Below, piece after piece: positions 19,079-27,930 of a stretch of DNA of 64,000 nucleotides (its first letter is position 1; each line of letters opens with the position of its first letter). The notes below the pieces were generated by a model. It worked only from the letters and a program-made list of their open reading frames with translations, was not told where the DNA came from and ran no database searches. The position numbers and the translations under genes are program-made. The stretch is from NCBI GenBank assembly GCA_030017715.1, contig JASEIU010000005.1:124001-188000 (forward strand), written 5' to 3'. Source of the stretch: Candidatus Saccharicenans sp. (GTDB taxonomy: Bacteria > Acidobacteriota > Aminicenantia > Aminicenantales > Saccharicenantaceae).

Positions 19079-19089
19079 TTTTTTTTTTT
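19079..19089 (+). repeat. 11-T homopolymer separating a likely start from its reading frame
   Basis: An ATG at 19052 opens MSINRAREP and enters this T tract in the wrong frame, reaching a stop soon after. The frame of the large downstream protein is already open before the tract and reads FFFEDPRQRRIFENLRLL across it. A tract of 12 or 9 Ts would join the two. The tract is therefore a candidate slippage site (phase variation or transcriptional slippage), or a sequencing error. Confidence 0.6.
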
Positions 19090-19128
19090 GAGGATCCAAG
19101 GCAACGGAGAATCTTCGAAAACCTACGT

Positions 19129-22100
19129 TTGTTAGGTCCGGGTCCTGCCGCTTTTTTTCGGGACGCTTGCTGGCTGATGCAGAACGAAGGCGTGCTTATG
19201 AGCACGTCCCACCTCGTCGCACACCTCCTTCGCGAAATCGAAAGCGCGCTCCGTGACGTCTTCCGGCCCGTTGCTACAAGCAGTGCCGGGGGCAAGGGAG
19301 AGTCGAAACGCCAAAAGCAAAAAGAGGAAATCCGTGCGATCCTTTGCTATTTGGGCATCCCTGAGGATAGTCGTGAGGCGAAGGCCTGGTTAGAGCTGGC
19401 TAAAAATCTCAACCGTTCCGCGCATCGTCGCCGTCTCGATCCGCCGCGGTCCCCGGAGGAGATAAGGAAGCTCTGGGATCAGAGCCAGGCTCTTCTCTAT
19501 GTCCTGCTGCAATCCTTGCGTGAACACTTCTTCGACTGGATTCCAGTGCTGGATGAGTTCCTGGCAAAACCGTTGCCAAACGGAAGCGATCTGAAGAGGC
19601 TCGCTCAGGAGATACCAAGGGTGATGCGCGGTTACTTCTTCGACCGCCTCCAACACCCCGAATGGTTGGAGCCACTTCGGCGAGAAGACTTCTTCCGGCA
19701 TTCTCCCGCGCCGATCCGAGATGAGGAAAAAAGAACTTTCCAGTTTCCGCCGTGGCCTGAGGCGCGGTATCTTGCCCGTATGGCTTCGCACAAGCCGGAG
19801 CTTGTAGCTGTAATTATTCAGGAGATGGACGATACTGAAAACGTCGCTATATACGATGAGCTTCTGGATGCTTTGCTTGCGATGCCACCAAATATTTCGG
19901 CCAAATGCGCTGATAAGGTGGCGAAGTGGGCAAAAAGTTCTTATTGGATATTTCCGTATAATTTAGGGGAAATTATGAAACAATGGGCGAAAGGGGGCCA
20001 GGTTGTTGAAGCGTTGCATCTGGCCCGTGTACTCTTCGATGTAAAACCGGAAAAACGCCGCACTGAAACCGGGCCGTATGAAGAGAATCGGCTTCCAACG
20101 GAGCCGCAATCGCACTTCCGCATCTGGGATTACAACGAGATCCTCAAGAAATACTATCCAGAACTGGTGAGGGCGGCCGGTCTCCCTGCGCTGGAGCTGC
20201 TGTGTGATTTATTAGACAGGGCCATTCGGTTTTCCCGACGCCGTGACGACGAACAGGGAGCTGAGGACTACTCCGTCATCTGGCGGCCCGCTATTGAGGA
20301 TCATCCACAAAACGACGGTGACACCGTCAAGGATGCGCTTGTCATGGCTGTTCGTGACGCCGCGGAACTCATCGTGCGGTCCGGGCACGGGACTGTCGAA
20401 GAGGTCGTGAATATACTCGAGCGCAGACCCTGGAGAGTTTTCCGACGCATCGCGCTGCATGTTATAAGAAGCTTTCCTGATAAATCTGAAAAGCTTGTGG
20501 CTGAGAGGCTGACCGATCGAGCACTGTTCGAAGACGTAGGCCTGCAGCACGAATACGTGCTGCTCCTGCGGGCTTGTTTTAAGCATTTAAGACCTGATGA
20601 GCGAGACAAAATCCTGAGATGGATTGAGATAGGCCCCGACATTGAGGAGTTCAAGCGACAGCGAGAGGAGAAGACTGGTTCTCCGCCGTCCGATGATGAC
20701 AGTGCCCGCCACCGGGAATTCTGGCAGCGAGACTGGCTGGCCAGGATTGGGCCTGAGAATCTGCCGGGACAGTGGCAGGATCGCTATCGGGAGCTTGTTA
20801 GGAGATACGGTGAGCCGAACCATCCAGAGTTCCCGGTTTACACGGAAGGCGGATGGGCGGGGCCGAAGAGCCCAAAGTCAGCCGATGAGCTCAAGGCTAT
20901 GCCCATCTCAGAGATCGTGGAATTCCTCAAGACGTGGAAGCCTCCGGAGAATGTTTTCTTAGGGCGGTCTCCGGAGGGGCAGGGTCGGGAGCTGTCATCT
21001 GTCGTCGAGCGAAATCCTGGTCGTTTCGCTTTAGAAGCCAAAAGATTCCAGGGCGTAGACCCCACATACGTCCGCGCTGTCTTAAATGGCCTCAGAGCCG
21101 CCTTGAATCAAGGTAGAGTTTTCGATTGGGAGCCTGTTCTGGATCTCTGCGGATGGGTTCTTTCCCGGCCGCGGGAGATCCCTGGTCGGCGGGTGGAGCG
21201 AATGGATGCTGACCCAGACTGGGGCTGGACACGTAAAGCCATCGCGGAATTACTCTCCGCCGGCTTTGGCGATGGTCCGGGCAGTATCCCCAATTGCCTT
21301 CGCGAAAAGGTGTGGCGTATTCTTAAACCATTAACCGAAGACCCTGACCCTACGCCTGAGCACGAGGAGCGTTACGGTGGGTCCAACATGGACCCGGCCA
21401 CGCTCTCAATCAACACTACCCGGGGTGAGGCTATGCACGTCGTCGTCCGCTATGCTCTCTGGGTGCGGCGGCACATAGAAAGTCAGTCAGACGTTGAGGT
21501 GAGAGCGGTGAGGGGCTTCGATAAGATGCCCGAGGTACGGGAAGTGCTGGACTACCATCTGGACGTGGCGCAGGAGCCATCGCTTGCCATTCGAGCGGTC
21601 TACGGCCAGTGGTTCCCGTGGCTCGTCCTTCTGGATTCAGAGTGGGCACGTGAGAGAGCAGCGAGAATCTTCCCGTCTGGCCAGGGTGAAGAGGCGCTTC
21701 TCGATGCCGCCTGGAACACTTACGTAACATTCTGTAGCCCTTATGACAACGTTTTGGACATTCTCCGGGAGCAATACTGCCACGCAGTGGAGCGGATAGG
21801 CTGCCGCCGGGACAATACACGGTGGTTTGCCAACCCGGACGAGAGGCTTGCCGAGCACCTTATGGCGTTCTACTGGCGTGGCAAGCTCTCCCTTGAGGAT
21901 CCTTTGTTTACGGCCTTCTGGGAAAAGGCGACCGATGCCATCAGGGGGCACGCGTTTGGTTATGTAGGACGCGCGCTGCAACAAACCAGTGGAGAGATTC
22001 CTGCAGGTATTCTCGACCGACTAAAGCAGCTCTGGGAAGGCCGTCTGGCAAGGGCCAAACAGTCCCCGTCTCGAAGCAATTTCGTAGAAGAAATAGCCGC

Positions 22101-22440
22101 CTTTGGCTGGTGGTTTGTGTCGGAAAAGTTCGACCCGGGCTGGGCTCTTGCGCAGCTTTCAGAATCGCTTCAGCTCGTCCGCCGAACGGACCCCGAACAT
22201 ATGGTGCTGGAGCATCTTGCACGGATTGTGGATAGCTATCCTCTTGAATCAGCGCTATGCCTGATGATGATTGCCGAAGGGGACCGTGAAGGATGGAACC
22301 TCTATGCAGGCCGCAATCATGTCCGAAAGATTCTTGAGGTTGCCCTGCGGAATCCCACTTCTGAGGATGAAGCAAAGAGGATCATTAACTATCTTGGCAG
22401 CCGTGGATTTCTGGAGTTCCGGGATCTCCTTAAGAAGTAA
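19129..22440 (+). CDS. Very large helical defence-island protein, unknown function
   Basis: From a TTG at 19129 the product has 1103 residues, but coding sequence clearly extends upstream (DPRQRRIFENLRLL) to the T tract, so the true start is probably the ATG at 19052. The N-terminal part (HLVAHLLREIESALRDVF, then NRSAHRRRLDPPRSPEEIRK) resembles HEPN-like domains of abortive-infection proteins. This is a motif impression only. The rest is helical and HEAT-like, for example HKPELVAVIIQEMDDTENVA, with many W and charged residues. There is no Walker motif, nuclease motif or membrane span. It lies 145 bases after the 299-aa gene on the same strand. Confidence 0.8.
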   Translation: MLGPGPAAFFRDACWLMQNEGVLMSTSHLVAHLLREIESALRDVFRPVATSSAGGKGESKRQKQKEEIRAILCYLGIPEDSREAKAWLELAKNLNRSAHRRRLDPPRSPEEIRKLWDQSQALLYVLLQSLREHFFDWIPVLDEFLAKPLPNGSDLKRLAQEIPRVMRGYFFDRLQHPEWLEPLRREDFFRHSPAPIRDEEKRTFQFPPWPEARYLARMASHKPELVAVIIQEMDDTENVAIYDELLDALLAMPPNISAKCADKVAKWAKSSYWIFPYNLGEIMKQWAKGGQVVEALHLARVLFDVKPEKRRTETGPYEENRLPTEPQSHFRIWDYNEILKKYYPELVRAAGLPALELLCDLLDRAIRFSRRRDDEQGAEDYSVIWRPAIEDHPQNDGDTVKDALVMAVRDAAELIVRSGHGTVEEVVNILERRPWRVFRRIALHVIRSFPDKSEKLVAERLTDRALFEDVGLQHEYVLLLRACFKHLRPDERDKILRWIEIGPDIEEFKRQREEKTGSPPSDDDSARHREFWQRDWLARIGPENLPGQWQDRYRELVRRYGEPNHPEFPVYTEGGWAGPKSPKSADELKAMPISEIVEFLKTWKPPENVFLGRSPEGQGRELSSVVERNPGRFALEAKRFQGVDPTYVRAVLNGLRAALNQGRVFDWEPVLDLCGWVLSRPREIPGRRVERMDADPDWGWTRKAIAELLSAGFGDGPGSIPNCLREKVWRILKPLTEDPDPTPEHEERYGGSNMDPATLSINTTRGEAMHVVVRYALWVRRHIESQSDVEVRAVRGFDKMPEVREVLDYHLDVAQEPSLAIRAVYGQWFPWLVLLDSEWARERAARIFPSGQGEEALLDAAWNTYVTFCSPYDNVLDILREQYCHAVERIGCRRDNTRWFANPDERLAEHLMAFYWRGKLSLEDPLFTAFWEKATDAIRGHAFGYVGRALQQTSGEIPAGILDRLKQLWEGRLARAKQSPSRSNFVEEIAAFGWWFVSEKFDPGWALAQLSESLQLVRRTDPEHMVLEHLARIVDSYPLESALCLMMIAEGDREGWNLYAGRNHVRKILEVALRNPTSEDEAKRIINYLGSRGFLEFRDLLKK

Positions 22441-22742
22441 GCGCCGTGGATTAAAACTGAATCAGCGCTCCTATTGAGATTCTCTTGAGCAAAACGAGGC
22501 CGTCGCCAATGCGCTGAATAGGGAGGGAGCGCAGACCTTCCGTGCCGGCATTTGTAACAAAGCAAAATCGCCATAGAAGGAACAACCCGGGGCTCAGTCT
22601 GTTGAAAAATGTAGAAGGGCTATATAAAAAAAGAGTGAGTTGGACTTTTCGAGGCGCAGCCGCGCGCCCGAAAGGAAAAAGTTGACAAAATAGAAGAAAG
22701 TTCATAAATAGAATTTCATAATTTTTATGAGGTGTTGAAACT
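22441..22742 (+). other. Right boundary of the defence island, 302 bases without a gene
   Basis: No coding frame is convincing here. The part around 22593-22610 (CTCAGTCTGTTGAAAAA) looks like the terminal inverted repeat found on some IS1182/IS4-type elements, but no transposase or matching end is present. The last 60 bases hold a possible promoter for the lactate permease. Confidence 0.35.
22682..22710 (+). promoter_or_regulatory. Putative promoter of the lactate permease gene
   Basis: TTGACA (22682-22687) is a perfect -35 box. TAAATA (22705-22710), 17 bases later, is a weak -10. Distance to the TTG start at 22743 is 32 bases, with GAGGTG as the ribosome site. Confidence 0.4.
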
Positions 22743-24377
22743 TTGCCCTATGCTCAGGTTTATGATCCGACCGGAATCTCCTTATTATCCACCATTCTGG
22801 CCGCCTTGCCGATTGTAGTGTTGCTCGGAGGCCTCGCTTTTCTCAGACTTAAGGCCCATCTGGCTGCTCTGGCCGGGCTTCTAACTTCAATGTTAATTGC
22901 CATAGCCATTTTCAGGATGCCCGCAGCTAAAGCCTTTATGGCGGCTGGCTACGGTGCCGTCTACGGAATTTTCCCCATAGGCTGGATCATCCTCAATGCC
23001 ATTTTTCTCTATGAACTTTGCCTGGAGAAAGGCTATATCCAGGTCTTAAGAGAAAATATGGCCGGAATTACCCCCGACAGACGGCTGCAACTCCTGCTGA
23101 TAGCTTTTTCCTTTGGCGCTTTTTTTGAGAGCGCTGCCGGTTTTGGAACACCCGTGGCCATAACGGCAGCCCTGCTGATCGGCCTGGGCTTTCCTCCGCT
23201 TCAGGCTTCGGGGCTTTCGCTGATTGCCAACACTGCGCCCGTAGCTTACGGAGCTCTGGGCACTCCGATTGTGGCCTTAGCCGGGGTGACGGAACTGGAC
23301 CTGCGGCAGCTGAGCGCCATGGTCGGCCGGCAGCTTCCATTTTTCTCTGTTCTTATCCCTTTCTGGTTAATAGCAGTTTTCTGCGGCGTTAAAAAGACGC
23401 TTGAAATATGGCCAGCAGCCCTGACTGCCGGTCTGGCTTTTGCCATTCCCCAGGCTCTTATTTCCAACCTTCACGGGCCATGGCTGGCCGGGGTAGTGTC
23501 GTCATTGATTTCATTGAGCGCTCTGATCATACTTTTTCGTTTCTGGAAACCGGCCAGGGTTTTTTCCCCTGAAGAATTCGGCCCCGCTGAGGTTCAACAG
23601 AAAAAACTTAACAGCAGAGCCCTGCTTCGGTCGGCTTCTCCCTGGCTGATACTCAGTCTGGTCATATTTATCTGGGGAATTCCCCAGATAAAGAAGGTGC
23701 TCGATTCGATTTTTTCTCCGGCCCTGGCCGTTCCGGGTCTTCATCAGCAGGTTTTGAGAATGCCGCCGGTTAGCCAGTCGCCAACGCCGGAACCGGCCAT
23801 TTTTCGTTTCAATCTACTCTCTTTCACCGGAAGCGGAATTCTGGTTGCGGCCCTGATCTCAGCTTTTATGATGAAATTTACCATCAAGCGGATATTTCAG
23901 GTTTATTTCAGGACTTTAAGGCGAGTGCGCTTTTCATTGTTGACCGTGGCGGCCATGCTCGCCCTTGGCTACATAACAAGATATTCAGGAATGGATGCCA
24001 CCCTGGGCCTGGCCTTTGCCAGGACCGGCCTGTTTTACCCGTTCTTCGGGACGATGCTCGGCTGGCTGGGCGTGGCTCTGACCGGCTCAGATACCTCATC
24101 TAATGTGCTGTTCGGCAGCCTGCAAAAAATCACCGCTCAGCAGCTCGGACTGAGCCCGGTGCTGATGGCCGCGGCCAACAGCTCGGGCGGTGTAATGGGC
24201 AAGATGATCGATGCCCAGAGCATCGTGGTGGCCAGCACCGCCACCCGCTGGTACGGGCATGAAGGCAGTATCCTGCGCTTTGTCTTCTTCCACAGCCTGT
24301 TTCTGGCTGCTCTGGTGGCTTTGCTGGTATTTTTGCAGGCCTATGTTTATCCCTTCACCAGGATGATAGTTAGATAA
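22743..24377 (+). CDS. lldP: L-lactate permease family transporter
   Basis: The 544-residue, highly hydrophobic protein belongs to the LctP/LldP family of lactate/glycolate proton symporters of the inner membrane. Family blocks are GYGAVYGIFPIGWIILNAIF, FFESAAGFGTPVAITAALL, ANTAPVAYGALGTPIVALAG, GSDTSSNVLFGSLQ and AANSSGGVMGKMIDAQSIVV. It has about 13-14 membrane segments and normal length. The start is a TTG with GAGGTG upstream. The 3' end overlaps the convergent CDP-alcohol phosphatidyltransferase-like frame by 282 bases. No lactate dehydrogenase is adjacent. Confidence 0.94.
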   Translation: MPYAQVYDPTGISLLSTILAALPIVVLLGGLAFLRLKAHLAALAGLLTSMLIAIAIFRMPAAKAFMAAGYGAVYGIFPIGWIILNAIFLYELCLEKGYIQVLRENMAGITPDRRLQLLLIAFSFGAFFESAAGFGTPVAITAALLIGLGFPPLQASGLSLIANTAPVAYGALGTPIVALAGVTELDLRQLSAMVGRQLPFFSVLIPFWLIAVFCGVKKTLEIWPAALTAGLAFAIPQALISNLHGPWLAGVVSSLISLSALIILFRFWKPARVFSPEEFGPAEVQQKKLNSRALLRSASPWLILSLVIFIWGIPQIKKVLDSIFSPALAVPGLHQQVLRMPPVSQSPTPEPAIFRFNLLSFTGSGILVAALISAFMMKFTIKRIFQVYFRTLRRVRFSLLTVAAMLALGYITRYSGMDATLGLAFARTGLFYPFFGTMLGWLGVALTGSDTSSNVLFGSLQKITAQQLGLSPVLMAAANSSGGVMGKMIDAQSIVVASTATRWYGHEGSILRFVFFHSLFLAALVALLVFLQAYVYPFTRMIVR

Positions 24378-24830
24378 CAGGGCGGGAGAGAGGATAAAGA
24401 ATCTCCGCCAGAAAACCGATTCCAGCCAGACTGTTCTGAAGCCGAGCAGGATGTACAGAAAGTGAAAGGCCTGATTGACGTAGAAGGATTTACTCAGCCA
24501 GAAAGAAAGGATATTGGTTCCCACAAAAAGTCCGAAGAAAGTCCAGGAATAATGGCCAGGGCCCGTCCCGTAAACCAGAGTAATTATGTACACAGCCCAG
24601 TCAACCCAGCCATCAGCTTCAGCCAGATTCCCGGGACGAAAACTTTTCCTGGCGAAATAGCCGTCCAGGCAGTCCCTTAACCAGGCGGCGAAAATTAGGA
24701 CCAGGAAAGCATCAAGTGCGCTTTTTCCCTGCCATAGAATATAAGCCAGCCGGAGAGCAATCAGTCCACGCACAGCAGTCAGAAAGTCAGCTATCAGAAA
24801 GCCCTTCTTCTCGATATATTCAGCCAGCAT
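24096..24830 (-). CDS. CDP-alcohol phosphatidyltransferase-like protein with read-through C-terminus
   Basis: Residues 1-150 form a membrane protein with the family motif DCLDGYFARK followed by ADGWVD (52-76). The aspartates D-x2-D-G-x2-A-R and D-x3-D are kept, while the usual glycine between them is not in place. Such enzymes make phospholipid head groups or related lipids. From about residue 152 the frame runs antisense through the lldP 3' end and looks like a shadow sequence (polar, HQSSQKQAVEED). The original C-terminus seems lost, and function may be impaired. Confidence 0.65.
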   Translation of the reverse strand: MLAEYIEKKGFLIADFLTAVRGLIALRLAYILWQGKSALDAFLVLIFAAWLRDCLDGYFARKSFRPGNLAEADGWVDWAVYIITLVYGTGPGHYSWTFFGLFVGTNILSFWLSKSFYVNQAFHFLYILLGFRTVWLESVFWRRFFILSPALLSNYHPGEGINIGLQKYQQSHQSSQKQAVEEDKAQDTAFMPVPAGGGAGHHDALGIDHLAHYTARAVGRGHQHRAQSELLSGDFLQAAEQHIR

Positions 24831-24921
24831 GGCTGAACACCCCTTCTCACTGTATAATCATAATAATTGGGAAAAAAATTTTTCAAATGGATAAGAATGA
24901 GGTTTTCCAGAGGAGTCTTCT

Positions 24922-25338
24922 TTACTCGCCGATTATTTTGATCAGTACCCGCTTGCGGCGCTGGCCGTCAAATTCACCATAGAAGATCTGTTCCCAGGGG
25001 CCCAGGTCCAGACGGCCGCTGGTCACCGCGACCACAACTTCCCGGCCCATAATTGTTCTTTTCAGATGAGCGTCGGCGTTGGACTCTCCGGTCAGGTTGT
25101 GCTGGTAGGAGCCGGGGGAGTAAGGTGCCAGCTTTTCCAGCCAGTGGAAGAAGTCATTGTGCAGGCCGCCCTCGTCATCATTTATGAAGACGCTGGCCGT
25201 GATATGCATGGCATTAACCAGGCACAGGCCTTCCCGGATGCCGCTTTTCCTGACGGCTTCTTCCACCCGGTCGGTGATGTTAATCAGTTCCTGTCTTTTT
25301 TCTGTTTGAAACCAGAGATATTCGGTCCAGCTTTTCAT
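24922..25338 (-). CDS. yjbQ: YjbQ-family protein (UPF0047)
   Basis: The 138-residue soluble protein is normal length for YjbQ/UPF0047, annotated as secondary thiamine-phosphate synthase enzyme. Typical parts are [20 protein letters not shown], the [18 protein letters not shown] block, and late [20 protein letters not shown] and [20 protein letters not shown]. The conserved histidines (HIT and AHL) probably bind metal. It lies between two genes of other function, 78 bases from the S46 peptidase gene, and no operon partner is evident. Confidence 0.9.
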   Translation of the reverse strand: MKSWTEYLWFQTEKRQELINITDRVEEAVRKSGIREGLCLVNAMHITASVFINDDEGGLHNDFFHWLEKLAPYSPGSYQHNLTGESNADAHLKRTIMGREVVVAVTSGRLDLGPWEQIFYGEFDGQRRKRVLIKIIGE

Positions 25339-25416
25339 TTTTTACCTCAAGATTAATCGGGGCCGGGTTTTCTTTTTCAGATTTGCCCGGCCCCGCAATG
25401 TTAACTCAAGACGGCT

Positions 25417-27468
25417 CTATTTTCCGAGCAGTTCATCCACCAGCGGTCTGGCGTCATAAATTTTGAGCAGAGCTTCTATGATTCCGTCGGCGTGCACCAT
25501 CACCGAGCGGGAGATCTTGTCTTCATAGACAAACCTGGTCGGCAGCGACTGAATGTTGCCGTCAAACAGGGTGCCAACGAATTCGCCTTTCCGGTTGACC
25601 ACAGGGGAGCCGGAGTTCCCGCCGATGGAATCTATGGTGGCCACAAAGTTAATGGGAACATTCAGGTTGAGAGCGGCTTTTTTCTTTAGCCAGGATTCGG
25701 GCAGTGACCAGGGCGCCTGGAAATTCTTTTCCTGGGCCTTTCTGTATAATCCGGCCAGATTAGTCTGGAAGGGGATCTTCCGGCCATCTTCGATATAGCC
25801 TTTAACCACGCCAAAACTCAGCCGCAGGGTGCCGGTGGCATCGGGCGGGATGGATGTCCCTTTCAGCTTGAAGACGGCTCTGGCTACCAGGGTGCCGTTC
25901 TTGGTTTCCACAGCCTGAACCTTCTTTTCATACCGCTCGCGCACTCCCTGGGAAATCGGTTCCACCAGGAGAGCCAGTTTGACCATCGGGTCGTTGCACA
26001 GATTGAGGGCTTCGGCTCCTCCTGCCGCCAGCTGTTTTCTGAATTCGGGGTCTTTGAGCCTGGTGCCCGAGATCAGGGCTCGGGCTGCCTCTTCCGGGCT
26101 CCGGTCGCCGAGAATCCATCTGGTTTCCTGGCGGTCGGGCAGCTGTTCTCTCAGCAATTTCAGAGAGTCGGTCAGCTTGACGATTTCAAAATCGTCATGG
26201 ATTTCAGCCGGCATCCGGGCAGGCATACCAGCAGGTTCCTGCCTGTCCCTTTGAGCTGTGCTTCTGACGAGAGATCTGGCCAGGTTGAAATAGACCGTGT
26301 TGAAGGCATTGGCTCTTTCAAACAGCATGTATTCCTTGAAGATGGCTGCATATTCTTTTTGAGCCTGAGCTATTTCTTTCCAGGCCTGGCCATATTCTTT
26401 GGCCAGTTCGGGGTCAGCGGCCACAGCCTTGCGAATGGCCTGTTCTTCGGCCAGCTTTTTGGCCATCAGGTTTTTGTCCAGCAGGCCCGAATTGTAGCCG
26501 ATGGTAGCTTTTAAGCTATTTTCCACCCCGAACAGAGTATTAAGGGCGATTCTTTCCTGTTCCGGGCCTCGCCTGGCGTATTCATGGAGCACCGCCTGCC
26601 TTCTCTTCAGGTTGGCTATGGTGAAGGGATAATTCACATCTCTGAGGAAGAGCAGCTGGTCGTAGGTCAGCAGCCTTCCGGTTGAACCCGGATTTCCGGA
26701 GCAGAAAACCAGGTCGCCTTCCCTGAGCGGCGAGCTCTTCCATTTCAGATAGTGCGGAGTTTTGAGGGGCTGGTCGTTCTCGTAAACCCGGAAGATGGAA
26801 ATATCAAGGTCATAACGCGGATAGGTAAAGTTGTCGGGGTCGCCGCCGAAAAAGGCGATCTCTTCTTCTGGAGCAAAGACCAGCCGGACATCATTATAAA
26901 TTTTGTATTTATAAAGATGATACATACTCCCGGAATAGAGGGAGACCACCTGGCCGCGCAGGCCTGAGCCTTCGCTGGCTTCTTTCTGAATTTCGGCGAT
27001 AATTTTCTGCCGGGCGGCCAGAACTTCCTGAGCCGACATACCCGGCTTTTCCGAACCCAGGACTCTATCGGTGACGTCTTCAATTTCCTGAAGCACCCAG
27101 AGCTGGGTCCCGGGACACTTCAGCTCTTCCTGCCTGGTTCTGGCATAAAAGCCGGTCTTGATCAGATTGCGTTCGGCCGTCGACAGGTTCTGGATGGCAC
27201 CCCGGCCGACATGGTGGTTGGTCAGGACCAGACCGTCGGGCGAAACGAAAGATGCCGAGGCGCCGCCGAAGCGGACCGAGGCCAGGCGGAGATGGTTCAG
27301 CCAGTCATCAGTCACCTTAAAATTGTATTTTTTAGCCAGATAATCTTTTGGCACTAAATTGTAGGGCCACAGGCCCTCGTCGGCTGCCAGCGGGATGAGC
27401 AGCCAGAGGAACAGGGCCAGCAGGGTCAAAGAAATTTTTAATTGCGCGGTGCGAAGAAATCTGTTCAT
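25417..27468 (-). CDS. S46 family dipeptidyl-peptidase (DPP7-like)
   Basis: The 683-residue exported serine peptidase removes dipeptides from peptide N-termini in the periplasm. A signal peptide ends near residue 29. S46 triad motifs are TNHH (83-86), PRYDLDISIFR (Asp220/222) and GNSGSP (Ser619). After the serine, FDGN puts a glycine (637) where DPP11 enzymes have the arginine that selects acidic P1 residues. A DPP7-like preference for hydrophobic P1 is therefore inferred. Long helical insertions between the lobes are as in the family. It supports a peptide-scavenging lifestyle with the TonB receptors. Confidence 0.93.
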   Translation of the reverse strand: MNRFLRTAQLKISLTLLALFLWLLIPLAADEGLWPYNLVPKDYLAKKYNFKVTDDWLNHLRLASVRFGGASASFVSPDGLVLTNHHVGRGAIQNLSTAERNLIKTGFYARTRQEELKCPGTQLWVLQEIEDVTDRVLGSEKPGMSAQEVLAARQKIIAEIQKEASEGSGLRGQVVSLYSGSMYHLYKYKIYNDVRLVFAPEEEIAFFGGDPDNFTYPRYDLDISIFRVYENDQPLKTPHYLKWKSSPLREGDLVFCSGNPGSTGRLLTYDQLLFLRDVNYPFTIANLKRRQAVLHEYARRGPEQERIALNTLFGVENSLKATIGYNSGLLDKNLMAKKLAEEQAIRKAVAADPELAKEYGQAWKEIAQAQKEYAAIFKEYMLFERANAFNTVYFNLARSLVRSTAQRDRQEPAGMPARMPAEIHDDFEIVKLTDSLKLLREQLPDRQETRWILGDRSPEEAARALISGTRLKDPEFRKQLAAGGAEALNLCNDPMVKLALLVEPISQGVRERYEKKVQAVETKNGTLVARAVFKLKGTSIPPDATGTLRLSFGVVKGYIEDGRKIPFQTNLAGLYRKAQEKNFQAPWSLPESWLKKKAALNLNVPINFVATIDSIGGNSGSPVVNRKGEFVGTLFDGNIQSLPTRFVYEDKISRSVMVHADGIIEALLKIYDARPLVDELLGK

Positions 27469-27630
27469 GATGACCTCCTGACCAGAGCATTATGGCAGAT
27501 TGCCGCCCAAAATTAAAGAGCGGAAAGGCGGCCCGGCCGAAAAGAAAAAATAATCTTTCAAAATCTCTAAAACTTGCCGTAAGAAAAGTCTATAATATAC
27601 TGTTAAAAAACCTTGGTTAGAAAGAAGACC

Positions 27631-27930
27631 ATGTTTGGACATAGAAAGGAACAGACTGAAGCCTGGCCCCTTACCGGCCGGGTCTGCACATTGCTGGATG
27701 TGCCGCAGGGCCGAAAGTTCAGAATTGTGGAAATAAAGGGGGGGCCGGGATTGCACCGGCGTCTGCTGTCCCTCGGCTTTCACCGGGGAGACCTGATAGC
27801 CCTGGACGGAGAAGCCCTGCTGGGCGGCCCGGTTCTGGTTAAGAATCTTAACAGCGACACCAGGATTGCTCTGGGCCGGGGCATTGCCCGCAAGATTCTG
27901 GTTGAGCCGGCCGACGAGAATGAACGATAG
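27631..27930 (+). CDS. feoA: Ferrous iron transport accessory protein FeoA
   Basis: The 99-residue SH3-like protein has the FeoA features LLDVPQGRKFRIVEIKGG, LHRRLLSLGFHRGDLIAL and GGPVLVKNLNSDTRIALGRG. It binds FeoB in the cytoplasm and modulates uptake. I use the ATG at 27631, with AGAAAGAAG upstream; a TTG at 27613 would add six residues. It has an N-terminal extension of about 15 residues compared with the shortest family members. It overlaps feoB by 11 bases, so the two are coupled. Confidence 0.88.
   Translation: MFGHRKEQTEAWPLTGRVCTLLDVPQGRKFRIVEIKGGPGLHRRLLSLGFHRGDLIALDGEALLGGPVLVKNLNSDTRIALGRGIARKILVEPADENER

Noticed and set aside
19079-19089. The T tract as an intrinsic terminator of the 299-aa gene
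   Set aside because: No stable GC-rich hairpin directly precedes it, and coding sequence of the next protein reads through it.
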